Positions 9,029 through 17,798 of a stretch of 64,000 nucleotides of DNA are shown here, one piece after another. The position numbers were made by a program, and so were the translations under genes. Position 1 is the stretch's first letter. Every line of letters begins with the position of its first letter. Below the pieces are notes generated by a model. The model did not search any database and was not told where the DNA came from. It worked only from the letters and a program-made list of their open reading frames with translations. The DNA is from Paracoccus benzoatiresistens (GTDB taxonomy: Bacteria > Pseudomonadota > Alphaproteobacteria > Rhodobacterales > Rhodobacteraceae): NCBI RefSeq assembly GCF_026913015.1, contig NZ_JAPTYD010000008.1, positions 79,019-143,018 on the forward strand, given 5' to 3'.

Positions 9029-9916
9029 ATGATTGACAAGCTGGAGATGTTCCTGGCCGTCGCCAAGGAACGCCATTTCGGACGCGCCGCCGCCAGCCTT
9101 GGCATCACGCAGCCCACCCTGTCGGCGGGCATCAAGCAGCTTGAGGAGCAGTTGGGTGTCCTGCTGGTCTTTCGGGGTTCCCGCTTCGGCGGCCTGACGC
9201 CCGAGGGCCAGTCCGCCTTGGTCTGGGCGCGCCGCATCGTCGGCGACACCCGCCAGTTGCGAGAGGAGATGCGGGCAACCCGCCATGGGCTGTCGGGCCA
9301 GTTGCGCATCGCCGTGATCCCCACCGCGCTGACTTGGGCCGCGCGGATCAGCGCGCGCTTCGGGGCGGCACACCCGAATGTCGGCATGACGATCCTGTCG
9401 CGCACCTCGGTCGAGATTCTGCAGATGATCGACGACCTGGATGTGGACGCGGGAATTTCCTACCTCGACAACGAACCGCTGGGCCGGGTCAGCACCGTCA
9501 GCCTTTACGACGAACGCTACATGCTGGTCTGCGGCGAGGACTCGCCGCTTGCCGGGCAGGACCGCGTCGCCTGGTCGGATCTGGCGGGGCATCGGCTGTG
9601 CCTGCTGACCAGCGACATGCAGAACCGCAGGATCATCAACCGCAACCTGATCGAGGCAGGTGTCACCCCGCAGGCGACGGTGGAATCCAGTTCGACGGTG
9701 GTCCTGGTCGCCCATGTGCTGGAAGGGGGATGGATCACCATCCTGCCCGAAGATATCGCCGCCTTCCTGACGCAGGGAAAACCCCTGCGCATGGTGCCGC
9801 TGGACGGGTCGGGGGCCAGCCATTCCGTCGGCCTGGTGGCGCCATGGCGCGAACCCCATACGCCCGTGCTGGAAGCCCTGCTGACCGAGGCGCGGCGCAT
9901 GGCCGTTGATAGATAA
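9029..9916 (+). CDS. LysR-type regulator next to formate dehydrogenase operon (FdsR-like)
   Basis: A 295-residue LysR-type transcription factor. Residues 1-60 hold the winged helix-turn-helix (FLAVAKERHFGRAAASLG, ITQPTLSAGIKQLEEQLG); the rest is the periplasmic-binding-fold effector domain. It sits 18 bases after the RND pump gene and about 90 bases before fdsG. In other bacteria a LysR-type protein called FdsR sits at the fds operon and controls it, so that is the likeliest role here; control of the efflux pump is the alternative. A palindrome of OxyR-like layout (listed separately) overlaps the end of this gene and would lie at the fds promoter. Formate as effector is inference. Confidence 0.85.
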   Translation: MIDKLEMFLAVAKERHFGRAAASLGITQPTLSAGIKQLEEQLGVLLVFRGSRFGGLTPEGQSALVWARRIVGDTRQLREEMRATRHGLSGQLRIAVIPTALTWAARISARFGAAHPNVGMTILSRTSVEILQMIDDLDVDAGISYLDNEPLGRVSTVSLYDERYMLVCGEDSPLAGQDRVAWSDLAGHRLCLLTSDMQNRRIINRNLIEAGVTPQATVESSSTVVLVAHVLEGGWITILPEDIAAFLTQGKPLRMVPLDGSGASHSVGLVAPWREPHTPVLEALLTEARRMAVDR

Positions 9917-9926
9917 ACCCTATCAA
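9906..9926 (+). promoter_or_regulatory. LysR-type palindrome TTGATAG-N7-CTATCAA upstream of fdsG
   Basis: TTGATAG at 9906-9912 and CTATCAA at 9920-9926 are perfect inverted repeats with a 7-base spacer, so the inner part is ATAG-N7-CTAT, the half-operator layout known for OxyR and its relatives. A second, wider inverted repeat, ATCAAT at 9922-9927 and ATTGAT at 9943-9948, follows. Both lie between the end of the LysR-type gene and fdsG, where an operator for the fds operon is expected. Binding by the neighbouring regulator is inference. Confidence 0.5.
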
Positions 9927-10004
9927 TTGACGAAACAACGATATTGATTTCGGATTGTGCCCGCTGCTTAGATGCCTACCGAAGGATCGTTGAAAGGCCA
10001 GCCT

Positions 10005-10481
10005 ATGCATGTCCATGCGCCAGCCCCGACCGAGGAGGAGATCCGGGGCGTCGTCGCGCCGCTCGCCTCTCTGGAAGGGCCACTTCTGCCGATGCTGCAC
10101 GCGTTGCAGGATACCTGGGGCTTCGTGCCGCAGGCCGCCGTGCCGGTGCTGGCGGACATCCTGAACCTGGGCCGGGCCGAGGTGCATGGCGTCATCAGCT
10201 TCTATCACGATTTCCGCGATCATCCGGCAGGCCGCCATGTTCTGAAGATCTGCCGGGCCGAGGCTTGCCAGTCGATGGGCGCCAATGCCCTGGCCGAATC
10301 CACCCTGCAAAAGCTGGGCATTGGCTGGCACGGCACGACCCCGAACGGGGCCGTGACGGTCGAGCCGGTCTATTGCCTGGGCATGTGCGCCTGCGCCCCC
10401 GCCGCCATGGTGGATGGCAAGGTCATCGGCCGCGTCGATGATGCGCGCATGGACCGCATCCTGGCCGAGGTGGGCGCATGA
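10005..10481 (+). CDS. fdsG: NAD-dependent formate dehydrogenase gamma subunit FdsG (NuoE-like)
   Basis: A 158-residue thioredoxin-like [2Fe-2S] subunit, homologous to NuoE of complex I, in the soluble NAD-dependent molybdenum formate dehydrogenase. It passes electrons within the diaphorase module made with FdsB. Cluster cysteines are visible as CRAEACQSMGA and, about 40 residues on, YCLGMCACAP. The start at 10005 is preferred to an ATG at 9972 because GAAAGG lies upstream at usable spacing and the upstream one has no ribosome site. Its stop overlaps the fdsB start by 4 bases. First gene of the fdsGBA-fdhD-fdsD operon. Confidence 0.92.
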   Translation: MHVHAPAPTEEEIRGVVAPLASLEGPLLPMLHALQDTWGFVPQAAVPVLADILNLGRAEVHGVISFYHDFRDHPAGRHVLKICRAEACQSMGANALAESTLQKLGIGWHGTTPNGAVTVEPVYCLGMCACAPAAMVDGKVIGRVDDARMDRILAEVGA

Positions 10482-11995
10482 AGATCTTTGTTCCCCTGGA
10501 CAGCGCTTCCAAGGCGCTTGGCGCGGACGACGTGGCCGATGCGCTTGCGCGCGAGGCCACGGCCCGAGGGCTGGATGTGCAGATCGTCCGCAACGGCACC
10601 CGCGGCATGGTCTGGCTGGAGCCTCTGGTCGAGATCGACACGCCCGAAGGCCGGATCGGCTATGGCAATGTGACTGCCGATCAGGTGCCCGATCTGCTGG
10701 ATGGCAAGCTGAACGGTCTGGGCCGGGTGGACGACATCGACTGGTTCGCCCGCCAGACGCGCCTGACCTTTGCCCGCTGCGGGCTGATCGACCCCCTGGA
10801 TCTGGACGACTACCAGGCCAACGGCGGTCTTGCGGGCCTGCGCCGCGCGCTGGCCATGACCAAGGCCCAGATCGTGCAGGAGGTCCTGGACAGCGGCCTG
10901 CGCGGTCGCGGCGGCGCGGGCTTTCCGACGGGCATCAAGTGGAAGACCGTGGCCGAGGTCGAAGCTTCGCAGAAATACATCGTCTGCAACGCCGACGAAG
11001 GCGACAGCGGCACATTCGCTGACCGCATGATCATCGAGGGCGATCCGTTTTCGCTGATCGAAGGCATGGCCATCGCGGGGATAGGCGTGGGCGCGACGCG
11101 CGGTTATGTCTATCTGCGCTCGGAATACCCGGATGCGATCCATATCCTGACGCAGGCCGTGAGGCTCGCCCGCCAGCGCGGCCTGCTGGGTGCCGACGTG
11201 CTCGGCTCGGGCCGTGCGTTCGACATGGAGGTCCGGACGGGAGCGGGCGCCTATGTCTGCGGCGAGGAAACCAGCCTGCTGAACAGCCTGGAAGGCAAGC
11301 GCGGCACCGTGCGCGCCAAGCCGCCGCTTCCCGCCGTGCAGGGCTTCCTGGGCCAACCCACGGTTGTGAACAACGTGATCTCGCTAGCGACCGTGCCGGT
11401 GATCTTCGAGAAAGGCGCGAAACACTATGCCGATTTCGGCCTTGGCCGGTCGCGTGGTACCGTGACCCTGCAGATCGCCGGCAACGTCAAGCGTGGCGGG
11501 CTGTTCGAGACCGCTTTCGGCATAACCCTGGGCGAGGTCGTGAACGACATCGGCGGCGGCACGGCCAGCGGCCGGCCCGTCAAGGCGGTGCAGGTCGGTG
11601 GTCCGCTGGGCGCCTATATGCCGGTATCGAAATTCGACACGCCGATGGGATACGAGGAATTCGACCAGAAGGGCGGGTTGATCGGCCATGCCGGACTGGT
11701 CGTATTTGACGATACCGTGGACATGCTGCACATGGCCCGCTTCGCGATGGAGTTCTGCGCCGTGGAATCCTGCGGCAAATGCACGCCCTGCCGGATCGGC
11801 GCCGTCCGAGGGGTCGAGACCATCGACCGCATCGCGCAGGGCGACGCGGCCGCGATCCCGCTGCTGACCGACCTGTGCGAGACGATGAAGGACGGCTCGC
11901 TCTGCGCGCTTGGTGGCTTCACGCCCTTCCCGGTCATGTCCGCCCTGACCAACTTCCCCGACGATTTCGCCACCTTCAAGGAGGCAGCCGAATGA
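10478..11995 (+). CDS. fdsB: NAD-dependent formate dehydrogenase beta subunit FdsB (NuoF-like)
   Basis: A 505-residue flavoprotein that gives the electrons from formate to NAD+. The N-terminal ~110 residues look like a second thioredoxin-type domain without the full cysteine set. Next come the NuoF-like FMN- and NAD-binding parts, with GLRGRGGAGFPTGIKWK at about residues 142-158 and the CNADEGDSGTFADR block. The C-terminal [4Fe-4S] site is ESCGKCTPCRIGAVRG. Length and order match FdsB of Rhodobacter and Cupriavidus as I recall them. It overlaps fdsG and fdsA by 4 bases on each side, so the three subunits are made in step. Confidence 0.95.
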   Translation: MKIFVPLDSASKALGADDVADALAREATARGLDVQIVRNGTRGMVWLEPLVEIDTPEGRIGYGNVTADQVPDLLDGKLNGLGRVDDIDWFARQTRLTFARCGLIDPLDLDDYQANGGLAGLRRALAMTKAQIVQEVLDSGLRGRGGAGFPTGIKWKTVAEVEASQKYIVCNADEGDSGTFADRMIIEGDPFSLIEGMAIAGIGVGATRGYVYLRSEYPDAIHILTQAVRLARQRGLLGADVLGSGRAFDMEVRTGAGAYVCGEETSLLNSLEGKRGTVRAKPPLPAVQGFLGQPTVVNNVISLATVPVIFEKGAKHYADFGLGRSRGTVTLQIAGNVKRGGLFETAFGITLGEVVNDIGGGTASGRPVKAVQVGGPLGAYMPVSKFDTPMGYEEFDQKGGLIGHAGLVVFDDTVDMLHMARFAMEFCAVESCGKCTPCRIGAVRGVETIDRIAQGDAAAIPLLTDLCETMKDGSLCALGGFTPFPVMSALTNFPDDFATFKEAAE

Positions 11996-14898
11996 GAGAC
12001 TTCATCATCCCGCAATACCCGCCGGGCGACGACCGCGACATGGGTACGCCTGCCAAGGTCGGGCTGCCGGTCACACTGATCGTGGACGGGATCGACGTGA
12101 CGGTGCCCGAGGGTACCTCGGTCATGCGCGCCGCAGCCGAGGCCGGGATCATGGTCCCGAAGCTGTGCGCCAGCGACAACATGGAGGCCTTCGGGTCCTG
12201 CCGCCTGTGCGTGGTGGAAATCGAAGGCCGCCGCGGCACGCCTGCCTCCTGCACCACGCCGGTCATGGAAGGCATGATCGTCCATACGCAGTCCGACAAG
12301 CTGCGCCGGATGCGCAAGGGGGTGATGGAGCTTTACATCAGCGACCACCCGCTCGACTGTCTGACCTGCGCGGCCAATGGCGACTGCGAATTGCAGGACA
12401 TGGCGGGCAATGTCGGCCTGCGCGACGTGCGCTACAAGGCGCCCGAAGGGGCCACGCTTCTCAACCACTTCGCGCCACGCGACGGCGTGGGGGTGAACGC
12501 GCATTACACGCCCAAGGACGAAAGCAACCCTTATTTCACCTTCGACCCTGCCAAGTGCATCGTCTGTTCGCGGTGCGTCCGCGCCTGCGAGGAAGTGCAG
12601 GGCACCTTCGCCCTGACGATCGAGGGGCGGGGCTTCGACAGCCGCGTCAAGGCGGGCGCCATCGGCGACGATTTCCTGACCTCGGACTGCGTGTCCTGCG
12701 GCGCCTGCGTGCAGGCCTGCCCGACCGCGACCTTGCAGGAAAAATCGGTGATCGAACTTGGGACGCCCGAACGGTCTGTCATCACCACCTGCGCCTATTG
12801 CGGCGTGGGTTGCAGCTTCAAGGCGGAACTGAACGGCGACCAACTGGTCCGCATGGTGCCCTACAAGCATGGCAAGGCGAACCGGGGCCATAGCTGCGTC
12901 AAGGGCCGCTTTGCCTATGGCTATGCCCAGCACAAGGACCGCGTCCTGAAGCCGATGATCCGCGAGACCATCGACCAGCCCTGGCGCGAGGTCGAATGGG
13001 CCGAGGCCATGACCTTCGCGGCGAACAAGCTGCGGGGCATCCAGGAAAAGTACGGCCGCAAGTCGGTGGGCGTGATCACCTCCAGCCGCTGCACCAACGA
13101 GGAAACCTATCTGGTTCAGAAGCTGACCCGCGCGGTCTTCGGCAACAACAACACCGACACCTGCGCCCGCGTCTGCCATTCGCCCACCGGATACGGGCTG
13201 GGCAAGACCTACGGCACATCCGCCGGGACGCAGGATTTCGATTCGGTCGAACAGGCCGATGTCGTCGTGATCATCGGCGCGAACCCGACGGACGGTCACC
13301 CGGTCTTCGCCAGCCGGCTGAAGAAGCGCCTGCGCGAAGGCGCCAAGCTGATCGTGGTCGATCCGCGCCGCACCGATATCGTGCGTTCGGCCCATGTCGA
13401 GGCGCAGTATCACCTGCCGCTGAAGCCCGGCACCAACGTCGCCGTGGTCACCGCCATGGCGCATGTCATCGTGACCGAAGGGTTGTTCGACGAGGACTTT
13501 ATCCGCACTCGCTGCGATTGGGACGAGTTCCAGTTCTATGTCGATTTCGTCAGCGACCCGCGTCACGCGCCCGAGAATGTGGAACTGCTGACCGGCGTTC
13601 CCGCGGCCGACCTGCGCGCGGCGGCGCGGCTCTATGCAACCGGAGGCAATGGCGCGATCTATTACGGCCTGGGGGTGACGGAACATTCCCAAGGCTCGAC
13701 CACCGTGATCGGCATTGCCAACCTTGCCATGCTGACCGGCAATATCGGGCGCCCGGGCGTGGGCGTGAACCCGCTGCGCGGCCAGAATAACGTGCAGGGC
13801 AGCTGCGACATGGGCAGCTTCCCCCACGAGCTGCCCGGCTATCGCCACGTCAAGCTGCCAGACGTCCGCGCGATCTATGAGCAGGCCTGGGGTTGCGAGA
13901 TCGACCCCGAACCCGGGTTGCGCATCCCCAACATGCTGGACGCGGCGGTCGAGGGGACGTTCAAGGGCCTCTATTGCCAGGGCGAGGATATCCTGCAGTC
14001 CGACCCCGACACCCATCACGTCGCGGCTGGCCTTGCGGCGATGGAATGCGTGATCGTCCACGACCTGTTCCTGAACGAGACCGCGAACTATGCCCATGTC
14101 TTCCTGCCGGGCTCGTCCTTCCTAGAAAAGGACGGCACCTTCACCAATGCCGAACGCCGCATCAACCGCGTCCGCAAGGTGATGGCCCCCCGCAACGGCT
14201 ATGAGGACTGGGAAGTCACGCAGCTTCTGGCAAATGCCATGGGCGCGGGCTGGCACTATACCCATCCCAGCCAGATCATGGAGGAGATCGCCGCCACGAC
14301 CCCCAGCTTCGCCGGCGTTACCTACGACGTGCTGGAGGAGAAGGGTTCGGTCCAGTGGCCATGCAACGAGAAGGTGCCGGACGGCACGCCGCTGATGCAT
14401 GTGGACGGCTTCGTATCCGGCAAGGGGCATTTCATGGTCACCGAATACGTGGCGACCGACGAACGCACCGGTCCGCGCTTCCCGCTGCTGCTGACCACCG
14501 GCCGGATCCTGTCGCAGTATAACGTGGGCGCGCAGACCCGGCGGACCGAAAACGTCGTCTGGCACCCCGAGGACGTGCTGGAGATCAACCCGCATGACGC
14601 CGAAAACCGCGGCATCAACGACGGGGATTGGGTGCGGCTGGCGTCCCGCGCGGGGGAAACGACGCTCCGCGCGACCCTGACCGACCGCGTGGCGGCGGGG
14701 GTGGTCTATACGACCTTCCATCACCCGGCGACGCAGGCCAATGTGGTGACCACCGACTTCTCGGACTGGGCGACGAACTGCCCGGAATTCAAGGTGACGG
14801 CGGTGCAGGTCAGCCCCTCGAACGGTCCGTCGGAATGGCAGGAAAGCTACAACGAGCAGGCCGAACGGTCGCGGCGCATCCTGACCGCGGCGGAGTAG
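11992..14898 (+). CDS. fdsA: NAD-dependent formate dehydrogenase catalytic alpha subunit FdsA
   Basis: A 968-residue molybdopterin enzyme that oxidises formate to CO2 in the cytoplasm. In order: a plant-ferredoxin-like [2Fe-2S] domain (first cysteine about residue 59, CASDNMEAFGSCRLC), a NuoG-type His/Cys cluster region, two ferredoxin-type [4Fe-4S] motifs (CIVCSRCVRAC and CVSCGACVQAC), a [4Fe-4S] motif starting the molybdopterin part (CAYCGVGC, about residue 267), then the bis-MGD domains. The Mo ligand is cysteine, not selenocysteine: Cys395 in CARVCHSPTGYG, so no Sec machinery is needed. The ATG at 11992 overlaps the fdsB stop; the same frame runs further upstream inside fdsB, but that part is not used. 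Confidence 0.96.
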   Translation: MRDFIIPQYPPGDDRDMGTPAKVGLPVTLIVDGIDVTVPEGTSVMRAAAEAGIMVPKLCASDNMEAFGSCRLCVVEIEGRRGTPASCTTPVMEGMIVHTQSDKLRRMRKGVMELYISDHPLDCLTCAANGDCELQDMAGNVGLRDVRYKAPEGATLLNHFAPRDGVGVNAHYTPKDESNPYFTFDPAKCIVCSRCVRACEEVQGTFALTIEGRGFDSRVKAGAIGDDFLTSDCVSCGACVQACPTATLQEKSVIELGTPERSVITTCAYCGVGCSFKAELNGDQLVRMVPYKHGKANRGHSCVKGRFAYGYAQHKDRVLKPMIRETIDQPWREVEWAEAMTFAANKLRGIQEKYGRKSVGVITSSRCTNEETYLVQKLTRAVFGNNNTDTCARVCHSPTGYGLGKTYGTSAGTQDFDSVEQADVVVIIGANPTDGHPVFASRLKKRLREGAKLIVVDPRRTDIVRSAHVEAQYHLPLKPGTNVAVVTAMAHVIVTEGLFDEDFIRTRCDWDEFQFYVDFVSDPRHAPENVELLTGVPAADLRAAARLYATGGNGAIYYGLGVTEHSQGSTTVIGIANLAMLTGNIGRPGVGVNPLRGQNNVQGSCDMGSFPHELPGYRHVKLPDVRAIYEQAWGCEIDPEPGLRIPNMLDAAVEGTFKGLYCQGEDILQSDPDTHHVAAGLAAMECVIVHDLFLNETANYAHVFLPGSSFLEKDGTFTNAERRINRVRKVMAPRNGYEDWEVTQLLANAMGAGWHYTHPSQIMEEIAATTPSFAGVTYDVLEEKGSVQWPCNEKVPDGTPLMHVDGFVSGKGHFMVTEYVATDERTGPRFPLLLTTGRILSQYNVGAQTRRTENVVWHPEDVLEINPHDAENRGINDGDWVRLASRAGETTLRATLTDRVAAGVVYTTFHHPATQANVVTTDFSDWATNCPEFKVTAVQVSPSNGPSEWQESYNEQAERSRRILTAAE

Positions 14899-14901
14899 GG
14901 C

Positions 14902-15741
14902 ATGGACTTGCCGCCGCCCTTCGGGGCCATGGATGCGACCCATCACCGGCCCGCCTTGTTAAGTGGGGGCAGCAGCGTTGCGGTGACGCGCGCGCTGCCC
15001 GAGGAAACCGCCATCGCCATGGTCTATGACGGCACGACCTATGCCGTGATGATGGCGACGCCTGCGGATGTGCAGGACTTCGCCGTGGGCTTTTCCCTGA
15101 CCGAGGGAATCGTGACCGGCATCGACCAGATCGCCAGTTGCGACGTGATCGCCCATCCCAAGGGGATTGAGGCGCAGATGTGGCTGGCCGAGGATCGGGG
15201 CGCTGCCCTTGCCGCGCGCCGCCGGACGCTCGCCGGGCCAGTCGGCTGCGGCCTTTGCGGTATCGACAGCATCGAGGCGGCGGTGCGCAACCTGCCGGAT
15301 CTGGAGCAGGCGGGTCCCATTCTGACTGTCGAGGAGATCGCCGCCGCGACCGAATCCCTGCGCGGCTGGCAGCCTCTACACGACCGCACCCGCGCCGTCC
15401 ATGCGGCGGGCTTCCTGTTGCCGGGCCGAGGCGTCGTCCTGGCGCGTGAGGATGTCGGGCGCCACAACGCCCTGGACAAGCTGATCGGTGCGATGGCCCG
15501 GCAGGGAATGGACCCCGCGCAGGGCGCCATCGTCCTGACCAGCCGGGTCTCCACCGAGATGGTGCAGAAATGCGTCATGGCGGGCTGCGCCATTCTGATC
15601 GCCGTTTCTGCCCCCACGCTGCACGCCCTGCGCCTGGCTGAAGGCGCAGGGCTGACCCTTGCCGCCTTCGCGCGCGGCGAGGGCTTCGACCTGTTTACCC
15701 ACCCCGAACGGCTGGATGCCAAGGTTTCCGATGTCGCCTGA
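14902..15741 (+). CDS. fdhD: Formate dehydrogenase accessory sulfurtransferase FdhD (FdsC)
   Basis: A 279-residue FdhD-family protein that inserts a sulfido ligand at the molybdenum and is needed for active formate dehydrogenase; in fds operons it is also called FdsC. The two sulfur-carrying cysteines are in GCGLCG (Cys116 and Cys119). Other marks are the VQDFAVGFSLTEGI helix near the start and the GRHNALDKLIG, SRVSTEMVQK and APTLHALRLAEGAGLTL blocks in the second half. The start follows the fdsA stop by 3 bases with a GGAG ribosome site inside the fdsA end. It overlaps fdsD by 11 bases. Confidence 0.93.
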   Translation: MDLPPPFGAMDATHHRPALLSGGSSVAVTRALPEETAIAMVYDGTTYAVMMATPADVQDFAVGFSLTEGIVTGIDQIASCDVIAHPKGIEAQMWLAEDRGAALAARRRTLAGPVGCGLCGIDSIEAAVRNLPDLEQAGPILTVEEIAAATESLRGWQPLHDRTRAVHAAGFLLPGRGVVLAREDVGRHNALDKLIGAMARQGMDPAQGAIVLTSRVSTEMVQKCVMAGCAILIAVSAPTLHALRLAEGAGLTLAAFARGEGFDLFTHPERLDAKVSDVA

Positions 15742-15931
15742 AAAGATGGTCACCATGGCCAACCAGATCGCCACCTTTTTCGACACCCAGCCAGGCCATG
15801 CGCCCGACAAGATCGCCGCCCACCTGAAGGATTACTGGGAGCCCCGGATGCGCGACCAGTTGAAGTCCTATGTGCAGGCGGGCGGCGCGGGCCTGCGTCC
15901 CTCGGTCCACGAGGCCGCGCAGCGTCTTTGA
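15731..15931 (+). CDS. fdsD: Formate dehydrogenase delta subunit FdsD
   Basis: A 66-residue protein of the FdsD family, the small last gene of fds operons. It is reported as a subunit or assembly factor of the cytosolic enzyme. Seen: MSPEKMVTMANQIATFF at the start, a conserved PDKIAAHLKDYWEPRMRDQL helix, and the HEAA ending. The ATG at 15731 lies inside the last codons of fdhD; the same frame extends upstream only within fdhD. No membrane segment or cysteine. About 65 bases follow before the next gene, with no strong terminator. Confidence 0.92.
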   Translation: MSPEKMVTMANQIATFFDTQPGHAPDKIAAHLKDYWEPRMRDQLKSYVQAGGAGLRPSVHEAAQRL

Positions 15932-15996
15932 TCGGGATGTCATGAAACCGCCCCCATGTCCCGGGTGTTGATGGTGGAAATCACACTGGGGGACGG

Positions 15997-16953
15997 ATGC
16001 GCGACACAGCCGAGAAGGTGGATCTTTCCGCCTGCCGTTTATGCGTGATCGCCAATCGCGGATCGGGCAAGAAGGACGGCGATGAACAGGTCGCCGCCAT
16101 ACGGGACGCGCTGACGGGCAAGGTCGCCGAACTGGCCCTGCGCCTGACGGACCGGGGGGATCAACTGTCGCGTCTGGCCCGCCAAGCCGTCGAGGATGGC
16201 TTCGATATCGTCTTGGCCTTTGGCGGCGACGGCACGCAGGCGGCGGTCGCGGGCGCCCTGACGGGCACCGATACGCTGATGGGCGTGCTGCCGGGCGGGA
16301 CCTTCAACTATTTCGCGCGCGACCTGGGCGTGGGCGAAACTATCGAGGATGCCTTGGCGACCCTGCTGGACGCCAAGGCAAAACCGGTCGATGTCGGCCA
16401 GATCGAGAACCTGATCTTCCTGAACAATGTCAGCCTGGGCGCCTATCCGCATATCCTGAAGACGCGCGAGGGCATCTACAAGAGGTGGGGCCGGTCGCGC
16501 CTTGCGGCCTATTGGTCGGTGCTTGTGGCGATGCGGCGGCTGCGTCACCCGATGCATCTTGTCGCCCGCGTCGGCGGGGAAGAGCGCCATTTCACCACGG
16601 CCCTGGTCTTTGTCGCCCACAGCGCGTATCAGCTGGACTCCTTCGGGCTGGACGGGGCGGATGCGATCCGCGCGGGCAATTTCGCGGTGCTGATCGCCAA
16701 GGCGCGACGTCCCCTGCCGCTGCTGCAATCGGCCTTCCGGCTGGCCTTCGGGCTCAGCGCCAAGGACAACGACTTTGACCTCATCATCACCGACAGCCTG
16801 ACGATCGAGACCGGCAGGCGCCAGCAACTCATCGCCCATGACGGCGAGAAGACGCGCATGGTCAGCCCCTTCCACCTGCAGGTCCGCCACGGTGCCCTGA
16901 AGGTGCTTGTGCCTGCCGATGGCAGCAGCAAGACCAAGGACGCCAAGGCGTGA
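15997..16953 (+). CDS. Diacylglycerol kinase-fold lipid kinase
   Basis: A 318-residue protein of the diacylglycerol kinase catalytic family (YegS/DagK/BmrU group). The nucleotide motif FGGDGTQ is at about residues 73-79, followed by LPGGTFNYFARDLG. The C-terminal beta-rich lobe begins around the NNVSLGAYP block. There is no membrane segment, so it would act on membrane lipids from the cytosol; the substrate cannot be told. It overlaps the metallophosphoesterase gene by 4 bases, so a kinase and a phosphoesterase are made together. It lies 65 bases after fdsD and may be read through from the fds promoter, though its job seems unrelated. Confidence 0.85.
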   Translation: MRDTAEKVDLSACRLCVIANRGSGKKDGDEQVAAIRDALTGKVAELALRLTDRGDQLSRLARQAVEDGFDIVLAFGGDGTQAAVAGALTGTDTLMGVLPGGTFNYFARDLGVGETIEDALATLLDAKAKPVDVGQIENLIFLNNVSLGAYPHILKTREGIYKRWGRSRLAAYWSVLVAMRRLRHPMHLVARVGGEERHFTTALVFVAHSAYQLDSFGLDGADAIRAGNFAVLIAKARRPLPLLQSAFRLAFGLSAKDNDFDLIITDSLTIETGRRQQLIAHDGEKTRMVSPFHLQVRHGALKVLVPADGSSKTKDAKA

Positions 16954-17798
16954 CACGGATCGTCCACCTGTCGGATCTGCATTTCGGCTTTCACCGCGCC
17001 GGTTTGACCGACCACCTGCTGGAGCGCGTCAATGGCGCCGGCGCCGATCTGGTGGTGGTGACCGGCGACGTGACGCATCGCGGCCGGCGCGACCAGTACG
17101 ACCAGGCGGCGGCCTTCCTGTCGCGCATCCAGGCACCGGTGATGGCTGTGCCGGGCAACCATGACGTGCCGCTTTACAACGTCCTTGTCCGGTACCTGGC
17201 GCCTTATGCGGGCTATCGCCGCGCGATGGGGCCTGAACTGACGCCCACGCGGCAGGCGGGCAGGGTGCGTGTCCTGGCGCTGAACAGCGTCGATCCCTGT
17301 GCCGTCCAGCGCGGCGTCATCCGGGAGGGAGAAATCGGGCGGCTGGTCGGGGGCCTTGACCCGCTGTCCATGAACGTGGTCGCCCTGCATCACCCGCTGG
17401 AGCACCTGGCGGAGGTGGACAAGGAACTGACCCGCCGCGCGCCCGAGGCCCTGGCCCGGCTGGAGCGTGCGGGCGCGCGGATCGTGCTGTCAGGCCATCT
17501 GCATGTCTGGGCGACCGGCGCGATGCTGGACCAGACGGCGCATCCGGGCGTGCTGCAGATCCAGGCGGGCACGGCGCTGTGCGGCCGCCCGTCGGACCGG
17601 CAGAACGAATTTGCGGTGCTGCAGATCGACGGGCCGCTGCTGACCATCGAACGCCATGTCGCGCCCATGGACGAGCCGTCCTTCCGCCCGCCAGAATACG
17701 AATACTTTTCCCACGAAAGCGGGATCTGGGTTGCCCATCAGCCGGCGGAAAAGCCGATCGTGCCGGGAGCCACCGAAACCGCCTTCAGCACCGCGTGA
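16950..17798 (+). CDS. Calcineurin-like metallophosphoesterase
   Basis: A 282-residue member of the calcineurin-like phosphoesterase superfamily (CpdA/Icc-like group). All metal-binding motifs are present: DLHFGFH, VTGDVTHRG, PGNHD, the histidine in LHHPLEHL and SGHLHVWATG. These bind a two-metal centre that cleaves phosphomono- or phosphodiesters; the substrate (cyclic nucleotide, UDP-diacylglucosamine or lipid phosphate) cannot be read. Translation starts at GTG (16950), overlapping the stop of the lipid-kinase gene. The last 61 bases overlap the end of modC on the other strand, an unusually long convergent overlap. Confidence 0.87.
   Translation: MTRIVHLSDLHFGFHRAGLTDHLLERVNGAGADLVVVTGDVTHRGRRDQYDQAAAFLSRIQAPVMAVPGNHDVPLYNVLVRYLAPYAGYRRAMGPELTPTRQAGRVRVLALNSVDPCAVQRGVIREGEIGRLVGGLDPLSMNVVALHHPLEHLAEVDKELTRRAPEALARLERAGARIVLSGHLHVWATGAMLDQTAHPGVLQIQAGTALCGRPSDRQNEFAVLQIDGPLLTIERHVAPMDEPSFRPPEYEYFSHESGIWVAHQPAEKPIVPGATETAFSTA

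Noticed and set aside
5654..9859. A 1401-codon open frame on the minus strand across the RND pump and LysR genes
   Set aside because: It is antisense to well-recognised genes, is very rich in His, Arg, Gln and Asp as expected from the reverse of GC-biased codons, and matches no family.
11614..14097. An 827-codon minus-strand frame across fdsB and fdsA
   Set aside because: Shadow of high third-position GC in fdsA; no ribosome site and no recognisable domain.
11992..14898. Selenocysteine in FdsA
   Set aside because: The codon at the Mo ligand is TGC (13174-13176), a plain cysteine, and there is no in-frame TGA.
15932..15996. Terminator after fdsD
   Set aside because: Short GC-rich inverted stretches are there but pair poorly and lack a T run, so read-through into the lipid-kinase gene is possible.
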